From Hordeum vulgare subsp. vulgare (Eukaryota > Streptophyta > Magnoliopsida > Poales > Poaceae), in contig NC_058519.1 of the NCBI RefSeq assembly GCF_904849725.1, positions 358,825,974 to 358,889,973 on the forward strand: DNA of 64,000 nt. Reading direction: 5' to 3'. The translations under genes were made by a program, and so were the position numbers. The notes below the pieces were generated by a model, which worked only from the letters and a program-made list of their open reading frames with translations, made no database searches and was not told the origin of the DNA. Position 1 is the stretch's first letter. Every line of letters begins with the position of its first letter. Below, piece by piece: positions 35,076-46,501 of the stretch.

Positions 35076-36552
35076 TTGCCCCGGTATCGTATCACCATGA
35101 CATCTTTTGCCTTTACCTTTGTTTTAGTTCATTCCTTTTCGGTTTTATCTTTCTCTAGTAGAATAAAGGTCTTAGTGTTTTAGGCTTGAGTTTTGCTTTG
35201 TGGCACCCCCGATTTATTCGAGCTCGTGAGCCATATAATAAAGAGTGTCTTAGTTAAAGGGCCTTGCCTCATGCCATGATCAAGAGAAAGATAAAAGAAC
35301 AAAAGCATGAAAGATCATGTAATGATCTTATGGGAAGTGATGGCTTCACATATAAAAAGAATGATGATTGAAACTTGTTGAGGGTAGACAAACATAGACC
35401 TTGGTCATTGTTGCAATTAATAGGAAGTGATAATGAAGGAAAGGTTCACATATAAATATATCATCTTTGACACCATCCATGATTGTGAACACTCACTAAA
35501 CTATTACATGCTTAGAAGTAGATGCTGGACAAGGAAGACAACATGATGAATTGTGTTTGCTTGGTTCCGAACAATGTTATATGACTAGAGGTCCCTTAGC
35601 ATGTGACGATTTCTTCCACCTCATATTAGCCAAACTTCCCGCACCAAGTAGAGATACTACTTGTGCATCCATAAACCTTCAACCCAGTTTTGCCATGAGA
35701 GTACACCATACCTACCTATGGATTGAATAAGACCCCTCAAGTAAGTTGTCATCGGTGCAAGCAATAAAAATTGCTCCCTAATATGTATGATCTATTAGTG
35801 TGTGGAAAATAATCATTGTACGAACCTCTGATGAGGAAGACATAAAAGCGACAGACTGCATAATAAAGTTCTTTATCAGAGGAGGCAATATAAAGTGACG
35901 TTCCTTCACACTAAGAGGACACACATCCAAACCACAAAAGTGCATGACAGCCTCTGCTTCCCTTTGCGAAGGGCCTATCTTGTACCTTTACTTTTTGCCC
36001 CTGAAAGAGTCATGGTGATCTACACCAATTCCTTATTTCGCCATTATCTTGGCTAACGTCATATGCTAGGGAAAGATATATATTCATATGTCAACTTGGA
36101 AGTAAGTATTCGTGAATTATTATTGTTGACATTACCCTTGAGGTAAGTGATTGGGAGGCGAAACTATAAGCCCCTATCTTTCTCTCTGTCCGACTGAAAC
36201 TTTGATCTCATGAGTACCACGTGAGTTGTAGCAATTGTAGAAGACAAAATGATGATTGAGTATGTGGATTTGCTTTACAAGCTCTTATTTGACTCTTTCC
36301 GATGTTGTGATAAATTGCAATTGCCTCAATGACTAAAGGCTATCAGTTGTTAATTCTCGGTAAGGTTCTTGATCCATGCTTTACTTTGTGAAGGAATTGT
36401 CAGTTTAGCATAAGAGATGATATGATAGTATTGCTGTTCTAACTATGATCATGATGCCTGCATGTTTGTATCTTGTTTTGTCGACACCTCTCTCTCTAAA
36501 CATGTGGGCGTGTTTATTGATCTCGGCTTTCGCTTGAGGACAAGCGAGGTCT
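35076..36552 (+). other. E3 non-coding spacer
   Basis: About 1.5 kb without a supportable gene. Contains CTTTGCGAAGGGCC (35963-35976), a motif also found in the spacers of E2 and E8, so the spacers of the two families are distantly related. Confidence 0.75.
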
Positions 36553-36566
36553 AAGCTTGGGGGAGC
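36553..36566 (+). promoter_or_regulatory. 3' polypurine tract (E3)
   Basis: AAGCTTGGGGGAGC directly before LTR start TGATACGTCC. Confidence 0.87.
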
Positions 36567-38036
36567 TGATACGTCCATTTTGCATCATGCTTTCATGTTG
36601 ATATTTATCGCTTTTTGGGCTGTTATTACACTTCACGGTACAATACTTATGCTTTTTCTCTCTTATTTTGCAAGGTTTACATGAAGAGGGAGAATGCCGG
36701 CAGCTGGAATTCTGGCCTGAAAAAGGAGCAAGTTTGAGACACCTATTCTGCGCAACTCCAAAAGCCATGAAAATCAACGAGGATTTTTTTTTGGGATTTA
36801 TAAAAAATACTGGGCCAAAGAAGTACCAGAGGGGCGCCAGCAGGAGGCCACAAGCCTGCTAGGTGCAGCCCCCCTGGCCACGCCTAGGGGGCTTGTGGGC
36901 CCCCAGCTGCCCCCCTCTTTTGCTACAAGAAGGGTTTCGTTCGAGAAAAAATAAGGAGGAGGCTTTTTGGAGGATTCGCCGCCGCCACGAGGCGGAACTT
37001 GAGTAGAACCAATCTAGAGCTCTGACAGGACGATCCTGCTAGGGAAACTTCCCTCCCGGAGGGGGAAATCGTCGCCATCGTCATCACGAACACTCCTCTC
37101 ATCGGAGGGGACTCATGACCATCAACATCTTCATCAACACCATCTCATCTCCAAACCCTAGTTCATCTCTTGTAACCTATCTCCGTCTCGCGACTCCGAT
37201 TGGTACTTGTAAGGTTGCTACTAGTGTTAATTACTCTTTGTAGTTGATGCTAGTTGGATTTCTTGGTGCAAGATTATATGTTCAGATCCTTGATGCTATT
37301 CATTACCTCTCTGGTCATGAATATAAGTAGTCATGCTATAAGTAGTCATGTGAATTTGGTATTCGTTCGATATTTTGATGTGTTGTATGTTGTCTCTCCT
37401 CTAGTGGTGTTATGTGAACGTCGACTACATAACACTTCACCATTATTTGGGCCTAGAGAAAGGCATTGGGAAGTAGTAAGTAGATGATGGGTTGCTAGAG
37501 TGACAAAAGCTTAAACCCTAGTTTATGCGTTGCTTCGTAAGGGGCTGATTTGGATCCACTAGTTTAATGCTATGGTTAGACTTTGTCTTAATTCTTCTTT
37601 CGTAGTTGCGGATGCTTGCGAGAGGGGTTAATCATAAGTGGGATGCTTGTCCAAGTAAGGGCAGTACCCAAGCGTTGGTCCACCCACATATCAAACTATC
37701 AAAGTAGCGAACGCGAATCATATGAACGTGATGAAAACTAGCTTGACAGAATTTCCCATGTGTCATCGGGAGCGTTTTACCTCCTATAAGAGTTTGTCCA
37801 GGCATGTCCCTTGCTACAAAAGGGATTGGGCCACTTTGCTGCACCGTTGTTACTTTTGTTACTTGCTACTTGCTATGAATCATCTCACCACACAACTACT
37901 TGTTACCGATAATTTCAGTGCATGCAGAGATTACCTTTCTGAAAACCACTTGTCAGATCCTTCTGCTCCTCGTTAGGTTCGACACTCGTACTTATTGAAA
38001 GGACTACGATAGATCCCCTATACCTGTGGGTCATCA
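36567..38036 (+). repeat. 3' LTR of E3 (1470 bp)
   Basis: TGATACGTCCATTTTGC to GTGGGTCATCA. Matches the split 5' LTR (17930-18459 plus 28539-29529), with small indels, for example around 37320. GC-rich inverted repeat at about 36845-36900. Followed by target-site copy TAGCT. Confidence 0.92.
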
Positions 38037-38041
38037 TAGCT

Positions 38042-38248
38042 CTGTCCAAGGAACCAAGATTTCACAAGAGGACCAGACACATAGAACAACACTTCAATTC
38101 CATCCGTGATTACATCAAGGAGGCAGACATAAATATTTGCAAAGTGCACACGGATCTGAATGTTGTGGACCCGTTGACTAAGCCTCTTCCTCGAGAGAAA
38201 CATGATGAACACCAGAACTTTATGGGTGTTAGATACATTAAAATGTAA
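38042..38248 (+). pseudogene. Copia pol of E4, C-terminal end
   Basis: Resumes the E4 frame after the second TAGCT: SKEPRFHKRTRHIEQHF, then DLNVVDPLTKPLPREKH, ending ATG TAA at 38246. This is the RNase H C-terminus conserved in Angela/BARE elements. Joined to 14681-17929 when E3 is ignored. Confidence 0.9.
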
Positions 38249-38285
38249 ATCACATAGTGATGTGAGCTAGATTATTCACTCTAGT

Positions 38286-38298
38286 GCAAGTGGGAGAC
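38286..38298 (+). promoter_or_regulatory. polypurine tract (E4)
   Basis: GCAAGTGGGAGAC directly before the LTR start at 38299. Confidence 0.8.
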
Positions 38299-39971
38299 TG
38301 TTTGAAATATGCCCTCGAGGCAATAATAAAGTGGCTATTATTATATCTCTGTTCATGATAATTGTCTATTATCTATGCTAGAACTGTATTGATTGGAAAC
38401 TCAAATACATGTGTGGGTACATAGAAAATATCGTGTCCCTATTGAGCCTCTAATGGACTAGCTCGTTGATCAAAGATGGTCAAGGTTTCCTAGCCATAGA
38501 CATGAGTTGTCATTTGATAATGGGATCACATCATTAGGAGAATCATATGATGGACAAGACCCAAACTATGAACATAGCATGTGATCGTCTCTGTTTATTG
38601 CTATTGTTTTCTGCATGCCTTGTATCCGTTCCTATGACCATGAGATCATGGAATTCACTGACACCGTAGGAGTGCCTTGTGTGTGTCAAACGTCGCAATG
38701 TAACTAGGTGATTATAAAGATGCTCTACAAGTATCTTCGAGGGTGTCCGCTGAGTTGGCATGGATCAACACTAGGGTTTGTTACTCTGTGTGAAGGAGAG
38801 GTATCCCAGGACCCCCTCGGTAATACAACATCACAATGAGCTTGCAAGCAATGTGACTAAAGAGTTGGCCGCAGGATCTTGTATTATGGAACGAGTAAAG
38901 AGACTTGCCGGTAACGATACTGAACTAGGTATGGAGATACCGACGATCGAATCTCGGGCAAGTAACATACCGATGGACAAAGGGAACTGTATACGGGATT
39001 GATTGAATCCTTGACATCGTGGTTCGGCCGATGAAGATCTTCATAGAAGATGTAGGAGCCAATATGGGCATCCACGTCCCGCCATTGGTTATTGACCGGA
39101 GAGTGTCTCGGTCATATGTGCATAGTTCTCGAACCCGCAGGGTCTGCACACTTAAGGTTTGATGACGATTTGGTATTAATGAGTTATGTATGATGGTAAC
39201 CAAAAGTTGTCCAAAGGCCCTTATGAGATCCCGGACGTCACGAGGAGATCTGAATGGTCTGGAGGTAAAGATTGATATATGGGAAGTTGGTATTCGAGGT
39301 CCGAGAAAGTTCCGGAACATACCGATTTTGTGACGGGTGTGCCAGAAGTGTTATGTGGGTCCACCAGGACGGTCCACCTACCCCGGAGGGCCCCATGGGC
39401 TGTGAGACGGGGTGCACCAGCCCCTAGTGGGCTGGACGCCCCTCCCACCTAGGCCCATGTGGTAGGAGGTGGAGGGTTAAGCCCACAATGGGCCGGCCAC
39501 CCTTGCCTTGGGTGGCAAGGAACCCTCTAGGTCCGCCGACCCTCCCCTTGGCCGCCGGCGCCCTAGGGGGGGAACCCTAACCCGACCGGCCCCCTCTTAT
39601 CCTCCTATATATATGTGAGGGGAGGGAGTGTTGCAGCACCACAAGACACCGTGCAGCCTCTTCCTCTCCCTCTAGATCAATTTCTCCTCTAGATTGTTTT
39701 GGTAGTGCTTGGCGAGGCCGTGTGGGACAGTTCCACCACCACCATCGTCACGCCAGCGCGCTGCCGGGAAACTCATCAACCACTCCTTCCCCACTTGTTG
39801 GATCAAGGAGGCGTAGACGTCATCGAGCTTTACTTGTGGTGAACATGGAGGTGTCGCCCGTTCGGCACTTGATCGTGAGTTCGCGAGACGGATCGTGATA
39901 GGATCTCGAAGAAGTTCGACTACATCAACCGCGTTTCTTAACGCTTCCGCTAAGCGATCTACAAGGGTATG
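38299..39971 (+). repeat. 3' LTR of E4 (Angela-type), interrupted by E10
   Basis: Starts TGTTTGAAATATGCCCTC (family form TGTTGGAAATATGCCC). TATA box TATATATAT at 39606-39614, followed by a CTCTTCCTCTCCCTC-rich leader. Breaks off at ACAAGGGTATG, where the family LTR normally continues about 120 bp. The missing end should lie right of the window. No gene; short ORFs are incidental. Confidence 0.88.
39606..39614 (+). promoter_or_regulatory. TATA box of E4 LTR
   Basis: TATATATAT in the conserved promoter position of BARE/Angela LTRs, followed by GTGAGGGGAGGG. Confidence 0.7.
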
Positions 39972-40413
39972 TGAAAGGACCACGATGTCACCTAGAGGGG
40001 GGGGGGTGAATAGGCGTTTTAAAAACTTCTATGGATTTGGCTTTATCCTAATGCAGAAAAAAGTAAGAGTATACTTTTCAAGCAGAAATCCTAAATATAC
40101 CAGGCTCAACTAAGTGCACCAACAACTTATTCTACTAAGATAAGCACAACAATATTACTCACAAGACAAGTAAGTTACACAAACTTACTTGAGCAATATC
40201 ACAAGATATGTGAGAGTATGACATAAGTTAGCAATTCACACTAAACACAAGATATATAAATAGTAGCAAGTATGAATTGGCGGATATAAAGTGTAGGCCT
40301 AAATAATTAATCCTTACAAGGAAATATCCAACACAATATAATGAGGACAACAATATGTATTGAATGTACACTCAAGTAACCAAAGTAAACCACAAGTAAG
40401 GAGTTAGGGTTAG
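39972..40413 (+). mobile_element. E10: unclassified repeat fragment
   Basis: AT-rich 442 bp starting TGAAAGGACCACGATGTCACC with a run of G at about 39997-40006. No coding frame, PBS or inverted ends. The sequence type feels familiar from grass repeats, but I cannot name the family. It lies inside the E4 LTR (candidate 5-bp target GTATG, 39967-39971) and is itself cut by E9. The opening TG could be an LTR start. Confidence 0.45.
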
Positions 40414-41740
40414 TGTCGGGGAAAACCAACACCTATGGGAAACTCGAGGAGTCCCTTGATTGTTTGGCAGGGAGAGGGAGGTATGGCGTCGAGAGCGGAA
40501 CTAGCGATCAACACCGGCAAGGTTCTTTTTACCCAGGTTCGGGCCGCTTGGCGTGTAAAACCCTACTCCTGCTTAGTTTATATAGTGGACTCGTTGTAGG
40601 TTGATTATGCTATAGTAACTTAGATGGTGATTAGGGAGTCTCCGATCCCTAAAAGGTCCAACCCCTAAGGATGAGCTTTGGGCCTCCTTTTATAGACAAA
40701 GGGGTCACCAACAGTGTGCTCACGAGAGGTACAGTGAACAGTGTTCACCGATTTACTTCCTCGATGGTGTCAGGGGTAGTAAATGTCTTGTATCACCTCT
40801 AACCTGCCACAAGGGAGTAGCGACACGTACCCAGGTGAATCGACACTTGGGCCTTGCGCTGGCACACGAGGAGTCTGCTGGAGCGGTCGGATTGCGGTAG
40901 AAACTTGTGGGGACACCTCACGAGCAAACAGGGACTTGCTGGCCTGGAGTTTCCGTCGGGTGACGTGGTCACCTCCCGGCAAGGAAGGCTTGTCGGGGGC
41001 CTTGAATACTTTCCCGGCAAGGAGGGCTTGCTGGGGGACCTCGCCAGTCCGTGCGAGTCTTCCCGGCAAGGGAAGCTTGCTGGGGTCTTGCTAATCTTCG
41101 GGTAGTTTTTCCAATGAGGTGGTCTTGCCAGGGCCTTGGGAATCTTCCCGACAAGGAGGGCTTGCCGGGGCCTTGCGTATGGAGCCATTGTATCCCAGGC
41201 CCACTTGGAGAGGGAAGGGTGTGAACTTGGTGGGTCTTGGATTGCCTCGGGTTGTTTTCTTGCTGCTCTTCCCGGTATGTTGCTGTCGGGGGCGTTGCTG
41301 ATACCCGTGCACAAGTCAAAGGCGCAAGGGACCCCAGTCTCTAGTGCACCGACAGGAGCCCCGGGCCTGGGCCACGCATGCGCGGGGCGTTGTTAGGCCA
41401 GGCCCAAAGTAGTGCACGGGCTTCCCTAGCAGGGAAATCTGAAGTCTTGGAGCCGTTGCAGGCGGGCCTTCCCCACGTCGTGCATCGAACGCGTGAGGTG
41501 AAGAAGTGCACGCACAGTAGCCTCCCCACCTCCCGACGTGTTACTGGCACGCGTGAGGCATGCGCAGTAAAGGTGAGGCAAGTGGCGTTCGTGGCCATAA
41601 TGGCTGCAGTCGTGGCAGGGCCCGCCCCTGCATGCATTGGTGCAGCAGGGTGGTTCCCTGTTCGCCCGTGATCACGGGTGATAGGGCGAGAGGGGCGTCG
41701 GTTTCTGGAGTGATGGGAGCTAGCCCCCTGCACCTTGCCC
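40414..41740 (+). other. E9 5' region with CCCGGCAAG hairpins
   Basis: Non-coding. Four imperfect copies of CCCGGCAAGGAGGGCTTGCC plus GGGG lie at about 40975-40998, 41013-41035, 41062-41085 and 41147-41170; each is an inverted repeat (CCCGGCAAG / CTTGCCGGG). Many overlapping ORFs in all frames here reflect high GC. Confidence 0.6.
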
Positions 41741-41747
41741 TATAAAT
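41741..41747 (+). promoter_or_regulatory. TATA box upstream of B3-like ORF
   Basis: TATAAAT 118 bp before the ATG at 41859, giving a plausible 80-90 nt leader. Inferred from spacing and composition. Confidence 0.5.
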
Positions 41748-41858
41748 TTGGGTGTTTGCGAGGGGGTTTTGCTCATCCATATCTCCTGGAACATCCACCA
41801 CTCCTAGCTTGCATCTTGTAGACTCCTTTCTAGCTCCAGGTGGCGCTCGCCCCTAACC

Positions 41859-42505
41859 ATGGCTAGGGGACGAGGGAGGCCACCCTCAGCTGCCAGAGCG
41901 GCAAGAGGATCCCACTTGGATCATGCCACACCTTCAAGCGGTGCAGCTGCGGAGGGCGGCACGAGCGTCCGTGGTGGCGGAGGGGTGAGAAGCCGCGGTC
42001 GCCGGGACGCCGTGGCCAAGGGAGGCGTAGTGCTACTTCAGCATCTCCGCCTTCTCCTGTGCTTGTTCCCGCGGGGACTCATGTTGAAAGGACTCCGTTG
42101 GAGTTTCTTGTCGGGCTGCAAGGTCGCATTCGGACCCGGCTTCAACTCCCCATCGCCTTTGCCAAGGTGATGAGTGAAGAGAAGCCCTCGATGTTGCGGC
42201 TTCAGGTGCACAACTGCGGAAACGGCACGGTCCTGGTGGCTGTGGAGAAGGTGGGACCTCGGCTCTTGTTCCTCGGTCGTGGGTGGAAGAGCTTCGCCCG
42301 TGCTCATAACCTCTGGGATGGGCACGTTCTTCGCTTCAAGCTAATGGTGGACAACCTGCTCCCCGTCAAGATTTATGGGAGCTCGGGTGTGCGCCTCGGC
42401 TGCTGCGAAGAGAGCTCGAGAAGGACTGACAACCCTTCCTCGCGCGAGGGCGACGAGGACGGGTGGGATGGTAGCAACGGCGAGTATGGGTTCGAGCCTC
42501 GGTAG
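41859..42505 (+). pseudogene. B3 DNA-binding-domain-like protein in E9, frameshifted
   Basis: ATG in good context (AACCATGG) opens MARGRGRPPS, an Arg/Gly/Pro-rich, AT-hook-like N-terminus. Near 42020-42028 one base seems missing, and the other frame takes over: SATSASPPSP, then RTPLEFLVGLQGRIRTRLQL. Next comes the B3-like core: VLVAVEKVG, FLGRGWKSFARAHNL, DGHVLRFKLMVDNLLPVKIY. The Trp/Phe, DGH-L-F and V-I/Y pattern is what a plant B3 fold shows. Acidic tail; TAG at 42503, with the same frame open again to 42700. B3 domains are plant DNA-binding modules (auxin response, REM families). Function here unknown. Confidence 0.6.
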
Positions 42506-43751
42506 GCTAAGCCTGGGTACGAGGATCTGACCTCGGACTCGCTGTCGGTCGAATCATCACCGTCAGTCCACGGTCCTCCTCCTCCCTGGCCCGGGCTGAT
42601 GAGCCGGAAGAACCGACGCTGCCGCACACCACGGGATCGCCTGGTCTTCGTTCCCGCCATCCCTTCGGGTCCCGTTCTCGACTGCGCAATGCTGGCCTAG
42701 GATGGGCTAGCACTGGTCGCGCTGAGGGCCTTGCCGCCTTTTGTCTTCTTGAACTTCTGTCCGACGAGTATGTCCCTCGCCAAAAGACAGTGCAATAAGT
42801 TAGAGTAGCAAAAATCATTCATGTAATATGTCTGAGTTTGTTTCAAACGAGTGAATGAAAGTTGTTTCCTTTGTGTCTGATTCTTCCCCTTGTATGGTAC
42901 GCCTTTTGCGTTTTCCGGAAGCTTGCCACCGTAACTGGTCCTGCCGCTAGTGTTTTGAGGAACAGATCTTTAGCAGTTCGCTTGAGGGATGATTACCGGC
43001 AAGGCTCCTTGCCGCACTTAGTGGAACCATAAAATCGTCGAGCGTGGCTCGAGGCGAAATAAGGTGCTATGTAGCCACTTAGACTGTTGAACCGGTTCAA
43101 AACAGTGAGAAGGCGCTAGGTGGCCGTTCAGGTCGTTGAACTAGTTCGAAACAGAACTAAGGCGCACTGATCCTGACAAGGTTCCATCTACGCGCAGGTT
43201 TCTCAAACAATGTTTGGGATCTTCCAAAAAGGGAACAACCTATCTACTCTGAAATCTCAATCTGAAATATCTATCACTTATCTCTCATGCCGCGGTACTT
43301 CTCCCCGCGACGCTTGGGTCTTTTGTCGGGGCTTCGGATAACCGGCAAGCAGGAGACTATACTCTTTCGGCAACTCCCCCTCCGGTAAGGTATTTACCCA
43401 TAGTTTCTCGACTGTCGTATAGAAGGGGGGTTGCCGGAGTATAACTTATTTTCCTGTATTGCCTGGCCGTGCTGGCAGAGCCCCCGACCGCACCTTTGGC
43501 GAAGACGGGATGCTTCCGGGGGGAAGTGTTCGGCTGGAGTGCGCGCCTGGGTTCCAGGGCCCATAGGCGCATTCTCGACGGTTATGTACCTCTCTGTGGA
43601 GGTGCGTCGGCCGGAGTATGCGCCGGAGGCCTCGCCGGAGCCCCCAGGCACGCTCTCAACAGCACCGCACTGTCCCGGAGCGGGGCATCAGCCTGGTGCC
43701 TTCGGGCTCGAGGTATCCACCCTCCCTACCCCGTGTTCACTCGGCGGGGCG
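42506..43751 (+). other. E9 3' region
   Basis: The first 64 codons continue the B3-like frame after its TAG (to TAG at 42698) and may be its former C-terminus. From about 42780 an AT-richer stretch with GCAATAAGTTAG could be a 3' UTR/poly(A) region. After 43280 it is GC-rich, with no supportable gene. Confidence 0.45.
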
Positions 43752-45200
43752 TGATAACCCACAAGTATAGGGGATCACCACAGTTTTAGAGGGTAGAGTA
43801 TTCAACCCAAATTTGTTGATTCGACACAAGGGGAAACCAAAGAATATTCTCGAGTATTAGCAATTGAGTTGTCAATTCAACCACACCTGAAAGACTTAGT
43901 ATCTGCAGCAAAGTATCAGTAGCAAAGTGGTGTGATAGCAACAGTAACAGTAGCATCAGTGACATCAGTAGAGACAGAGTAACAGTAGCAGCAGTGACAG
44001 CAGTAGCGACAGAGTAACAGTAGCAGCAGTGACAACAGTAGCAGCAAAGTAATAGTAGCAGCAGTGACAACAGTAGAAGCAAAGTAACGTAGCAAGGACC
44101 AGTAGGAAAAACTCGTAGGCATTGGATCGGTGATGCAGAATTATGCCGAATGATATTCATCACGCAACAGTTATAACACGAAGAGATATGTAACTAGCTC
44201 CAGTTCATCAACGCAAATTAGGCATGTATTCCGTATGTAGTCATACGTGGTTAGGGAAAAGAACTTGCATGACATCCATTGTCCATCCCTCCTGTGGCAG
44301 CGGGGTCCTAATGGAAACTACGGGATATTAAGGTTCTCCTTTTAATAGAGAACCGGAACAAAGCATTAGCACTCAATGTATGGTCAGCTCCGGGAGTTGT
44401 TCCGGCTATTGTCACTCCGGGGTTGCCGGGTCATAACACATAGTAGGTGACTACAACTTGCAAGATAGGATCAAGAACTCACATATTTTGACGAGAACAT
44501 AATAGGTTATGATCTGAAATCATGGCATTCGGGCCCTAGTGACAAGCATTAAGCATGGCAAAGTAGTAGCAACATCAATCTCAGAACATAGTGGATACTA
44601 GGGATCAATCCCCATCAAAACTAACTTGATTACATGATAGATCTCATCCAATCCATCACCGTCCAGCAAGCCTACGATGAGATTACTCACGAACGGTTAA
44701 GAGCATCATGGAATTGGCGATGAAGGAAGGTTGGTGACGACGATGGCGACGATCTCCCCTCTCCGGAGCCCAGAACAGACTCCAGATCTGCCCTCTAGAG
44801 GAACAACAGGGGGTGGCGGCGCCTCCGTATCGTAAAACGCGATGAACTCTTCTCCTTGATTTTTTCCGGACGGAAGGGACTAAATAGAGCTGGAGTTGGA
44901 GGCCGCGGAGCTCCGAGGGCCCCACAAGCCTTCTAGGCGCGGCCTGGGGTGCCCGCGCCTGGTGGGCTTGTGGGCTCCTCGCTCCACTCCTCCAGTTGAT
45001 TCTTGCGCCAGTATTTTTTTTATCTTCCAAAACAAATCCTCGTAAATTTCCAGGTCATTCCGAGAACTTTTATTTCTGTGCAAAAACAACACCATGGCAC
45101 TTCTGCTGAAAACATCATTAGTCCAGGTTAGTTCCATTCAAATCATGCAAATTAGAGTCCAAAACAAGGGCAAAAGAGTTTGGAGAAGTAGATACAACGG
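43752..45200 (-). repeat. 3' LTR of E5, first 10 bases deleted
   Basis: On the minus strand it begins at CCGTTGTATCTAC (TGATACGTCT missing) and ends GTGGGTTATCA at 43752. TATA-like CTATTTAGTCC near 44886 (minus). GC-rich inverted repeat at about 44918-44975. Microsatellite at about 43915-44095. Confidence 0.88.
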
Positions 45201-46242
45201 GGTACTCTAGAGTGTACTGAGGGTGCCACTGCTGTGTGAGCTCCTCTGGCTCCCACAGATAAACTGGCGTCTGGTACTCGACTGGTAGCTCGGGCACGGG
45301 CGCCTGTGGTGGTGCTATGCCCCAATATGCGTAGATGTCTGAGGGCATAATAATGTACCTGCCTAGATGAAGATTGAACAAAGAAGGAGCAGGCAAAGTA
45401 ATAGTCTCACGAGTACCCTGACTAAATACCAGGTTATAAATCATCCTCTTATTTATATCTTTATCAAGAAAGTCACGGCGAACCATGCAATCATAATCTA
45501 GATATCTCTCAGGAAGAAGAATCTCTTCTTCCTCGTGCAGTCTAATAGGTATCTCAAAATGTCTAGCAAGACGGGTAGCATAGATACCTCCATAAACAAC
45601 GCCATTAGAACGGTTCGTGTTCAACCATTGAGCTACTATAGCACCCAAGCTATAAGTTTTATCATTATAAAGGGCTTCGCGCAAAACTGCAAGATCTGTG
45701 GAGCTAATGGCCCCAGCTTTCCCATGGCCAACCAAACATTTTCCCACGAATAATGAGAAGTACCGAAGCACGGGAAAATGTATGCTAGCAGCTCTAGCTC
45801 AAGACATTCCTCTCTCCTCTCCTACAACAATAGTATCTATGAAAGCCTCCATGTCCCATGGACGAGGTTCATGAATATCCCCAACATAAGGTAATTTGCA
45901 AACATTGCAAAAATCCTGAAGTGAAATGCGTTGGGGGATATCATATAACTTGAACTCAACCATAGGAGGATTCTTCCTTGGATAGAAGTTAAAGCTTTGC
46001 ACGAAAATATTAGTGAGGAGGAGGTATTGCGGACACTTATCTTCAATGAAGGCGGTAAGGCCTGCGTTCTCCACCAAGTAGTAAAAGTCCTCATACAATC
46101 TGGCAGCGCGTAAGAACACATCGCTTGGCCACTCGCACGCTCGAACTTGTGCAACTCGGGGAACCAGATACTTGGGTTTCTTCTTCTCATTTTCATCATC
46201 CTTGGGGTCACGGCTTGAAGAGCCTCTTCAGAACCTCCTCAT
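45201..46242 (-). pseudogene. ORF2 of E5, truncated and fused to LTR
   Basis: ATG at 46242 gives MRRF then TGA at codon 5. The rest is one frame with a second TGA at about 45799 (TGC in relatives). Closely similar to ORF2 of E2 and E6, including DKCPQYLLLTNIFVQSF and VYGGIYATRLARHFEIPIRL. At 45200/45201 the frame leaves HPQYTLEYP and runs into LTR sequence. The last codons of the ancestral ORF2 are lost. Confidence 0.7.
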
Positions 46243-46260
46243 CTTTTCCCTTCTCTTTCT

Positions 46261-46501
46261 CTGAGAATTTCTGAAATTTTAGTGATTCTAAGGAAAAGTG
46301 AACAAGGCCCAAGGAAACTCGTAGCAACTACTCCTTCAAGTGCCTAGAGGCCATATCACGCATCAAAACTACATGGGACCAGCTAAAATTAGCATGCAAA
46401 GCTCAAGAACAGGGTCACGAAGGTAGAAAAAATACGCAACGAATAAGGCACTAGAGCAAAAACTAATTGGACCAATGGAGGAGTCACATACCAAGGAACA
46501 A
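46261..46501 (-). other. predicted 5' UTR intron before ORF2 (E5)
   Basis: Minus-strand donor TTG/GTATGTGA at 46501 (one change from GTAAGTGA), acceptor ATTCTCAG at 46261, 18 nt before the ATG. 241 nt. Confidence 0.55.

Larger units (their letters stand above)
17930..38036 (+). mobile_element. E3: Athila-lineage Gypsy element with full pol (Fatima-like), contains E8
   Basis: Bounded by TGATACGTCCATTTTG and GTGGGTCATCA, with target-site duplication TAGCT at 17925-17929 and 38037-38041. It interrupts the E4 RNase H region between Val-Ala codons. Layout: 5' LTR (split by E8), PBS, gag, protease, RT, RNase H, integrase, hairpin module, small ORF, PPT-like tract, spacer, PPT, 3' LTR. It is the only element here with a complete enzyme set, though broken. 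Family name from memory. Confidence 0.93.
14681..39971 (+). mobile_element. E4: BARE1/Angela-type Copia element, host of the whole nest
   Basis: The coding strand reads through gag, protease, integrase, reverse transcriptase and RNase H (14681-17929), is interrupted by E3, and resumes at 38042 with the RNase H tail, stop, PPT and 3' LTR opening TGTTTGAAATATGCCC. Its 5' LTR and first gag part lie left of the window; its LTR end lies right of it, past E10, E9, E5, E6 and E7. Integrase-before-reverse-transcriptase order is diagnostic of Copia. Many stops and frameshifts show it is the oldest element seen. Only 14681-17929 and 38037-39971 are E4 sequence; the rest of the span is inserted. Confidence 0.9.
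40414..43751 (+). mobile_element. E9: repeat with TGTCGGGG end carrying a B3-like gene, cut by E5
   Basis: Starts TGTCGGGGAAAACCAACACC, a form common among grass LTRs; preceded by GTTAG (40409-40413), a candidate target copy. GC content jumps at the border. I found no PBS, gag or pol, so it may be a non-autonomous LTR derivative or another TE type that has captured a gene. Right end not visible: E5 interrupts at 43751. Confidence 0.55.

Noticed and set aside
40783..41801. Many overlapping ORFs on both strands in E9
   Set aside because: High GC and few stops by composition; only the B3-like frame has recognisable protein character.
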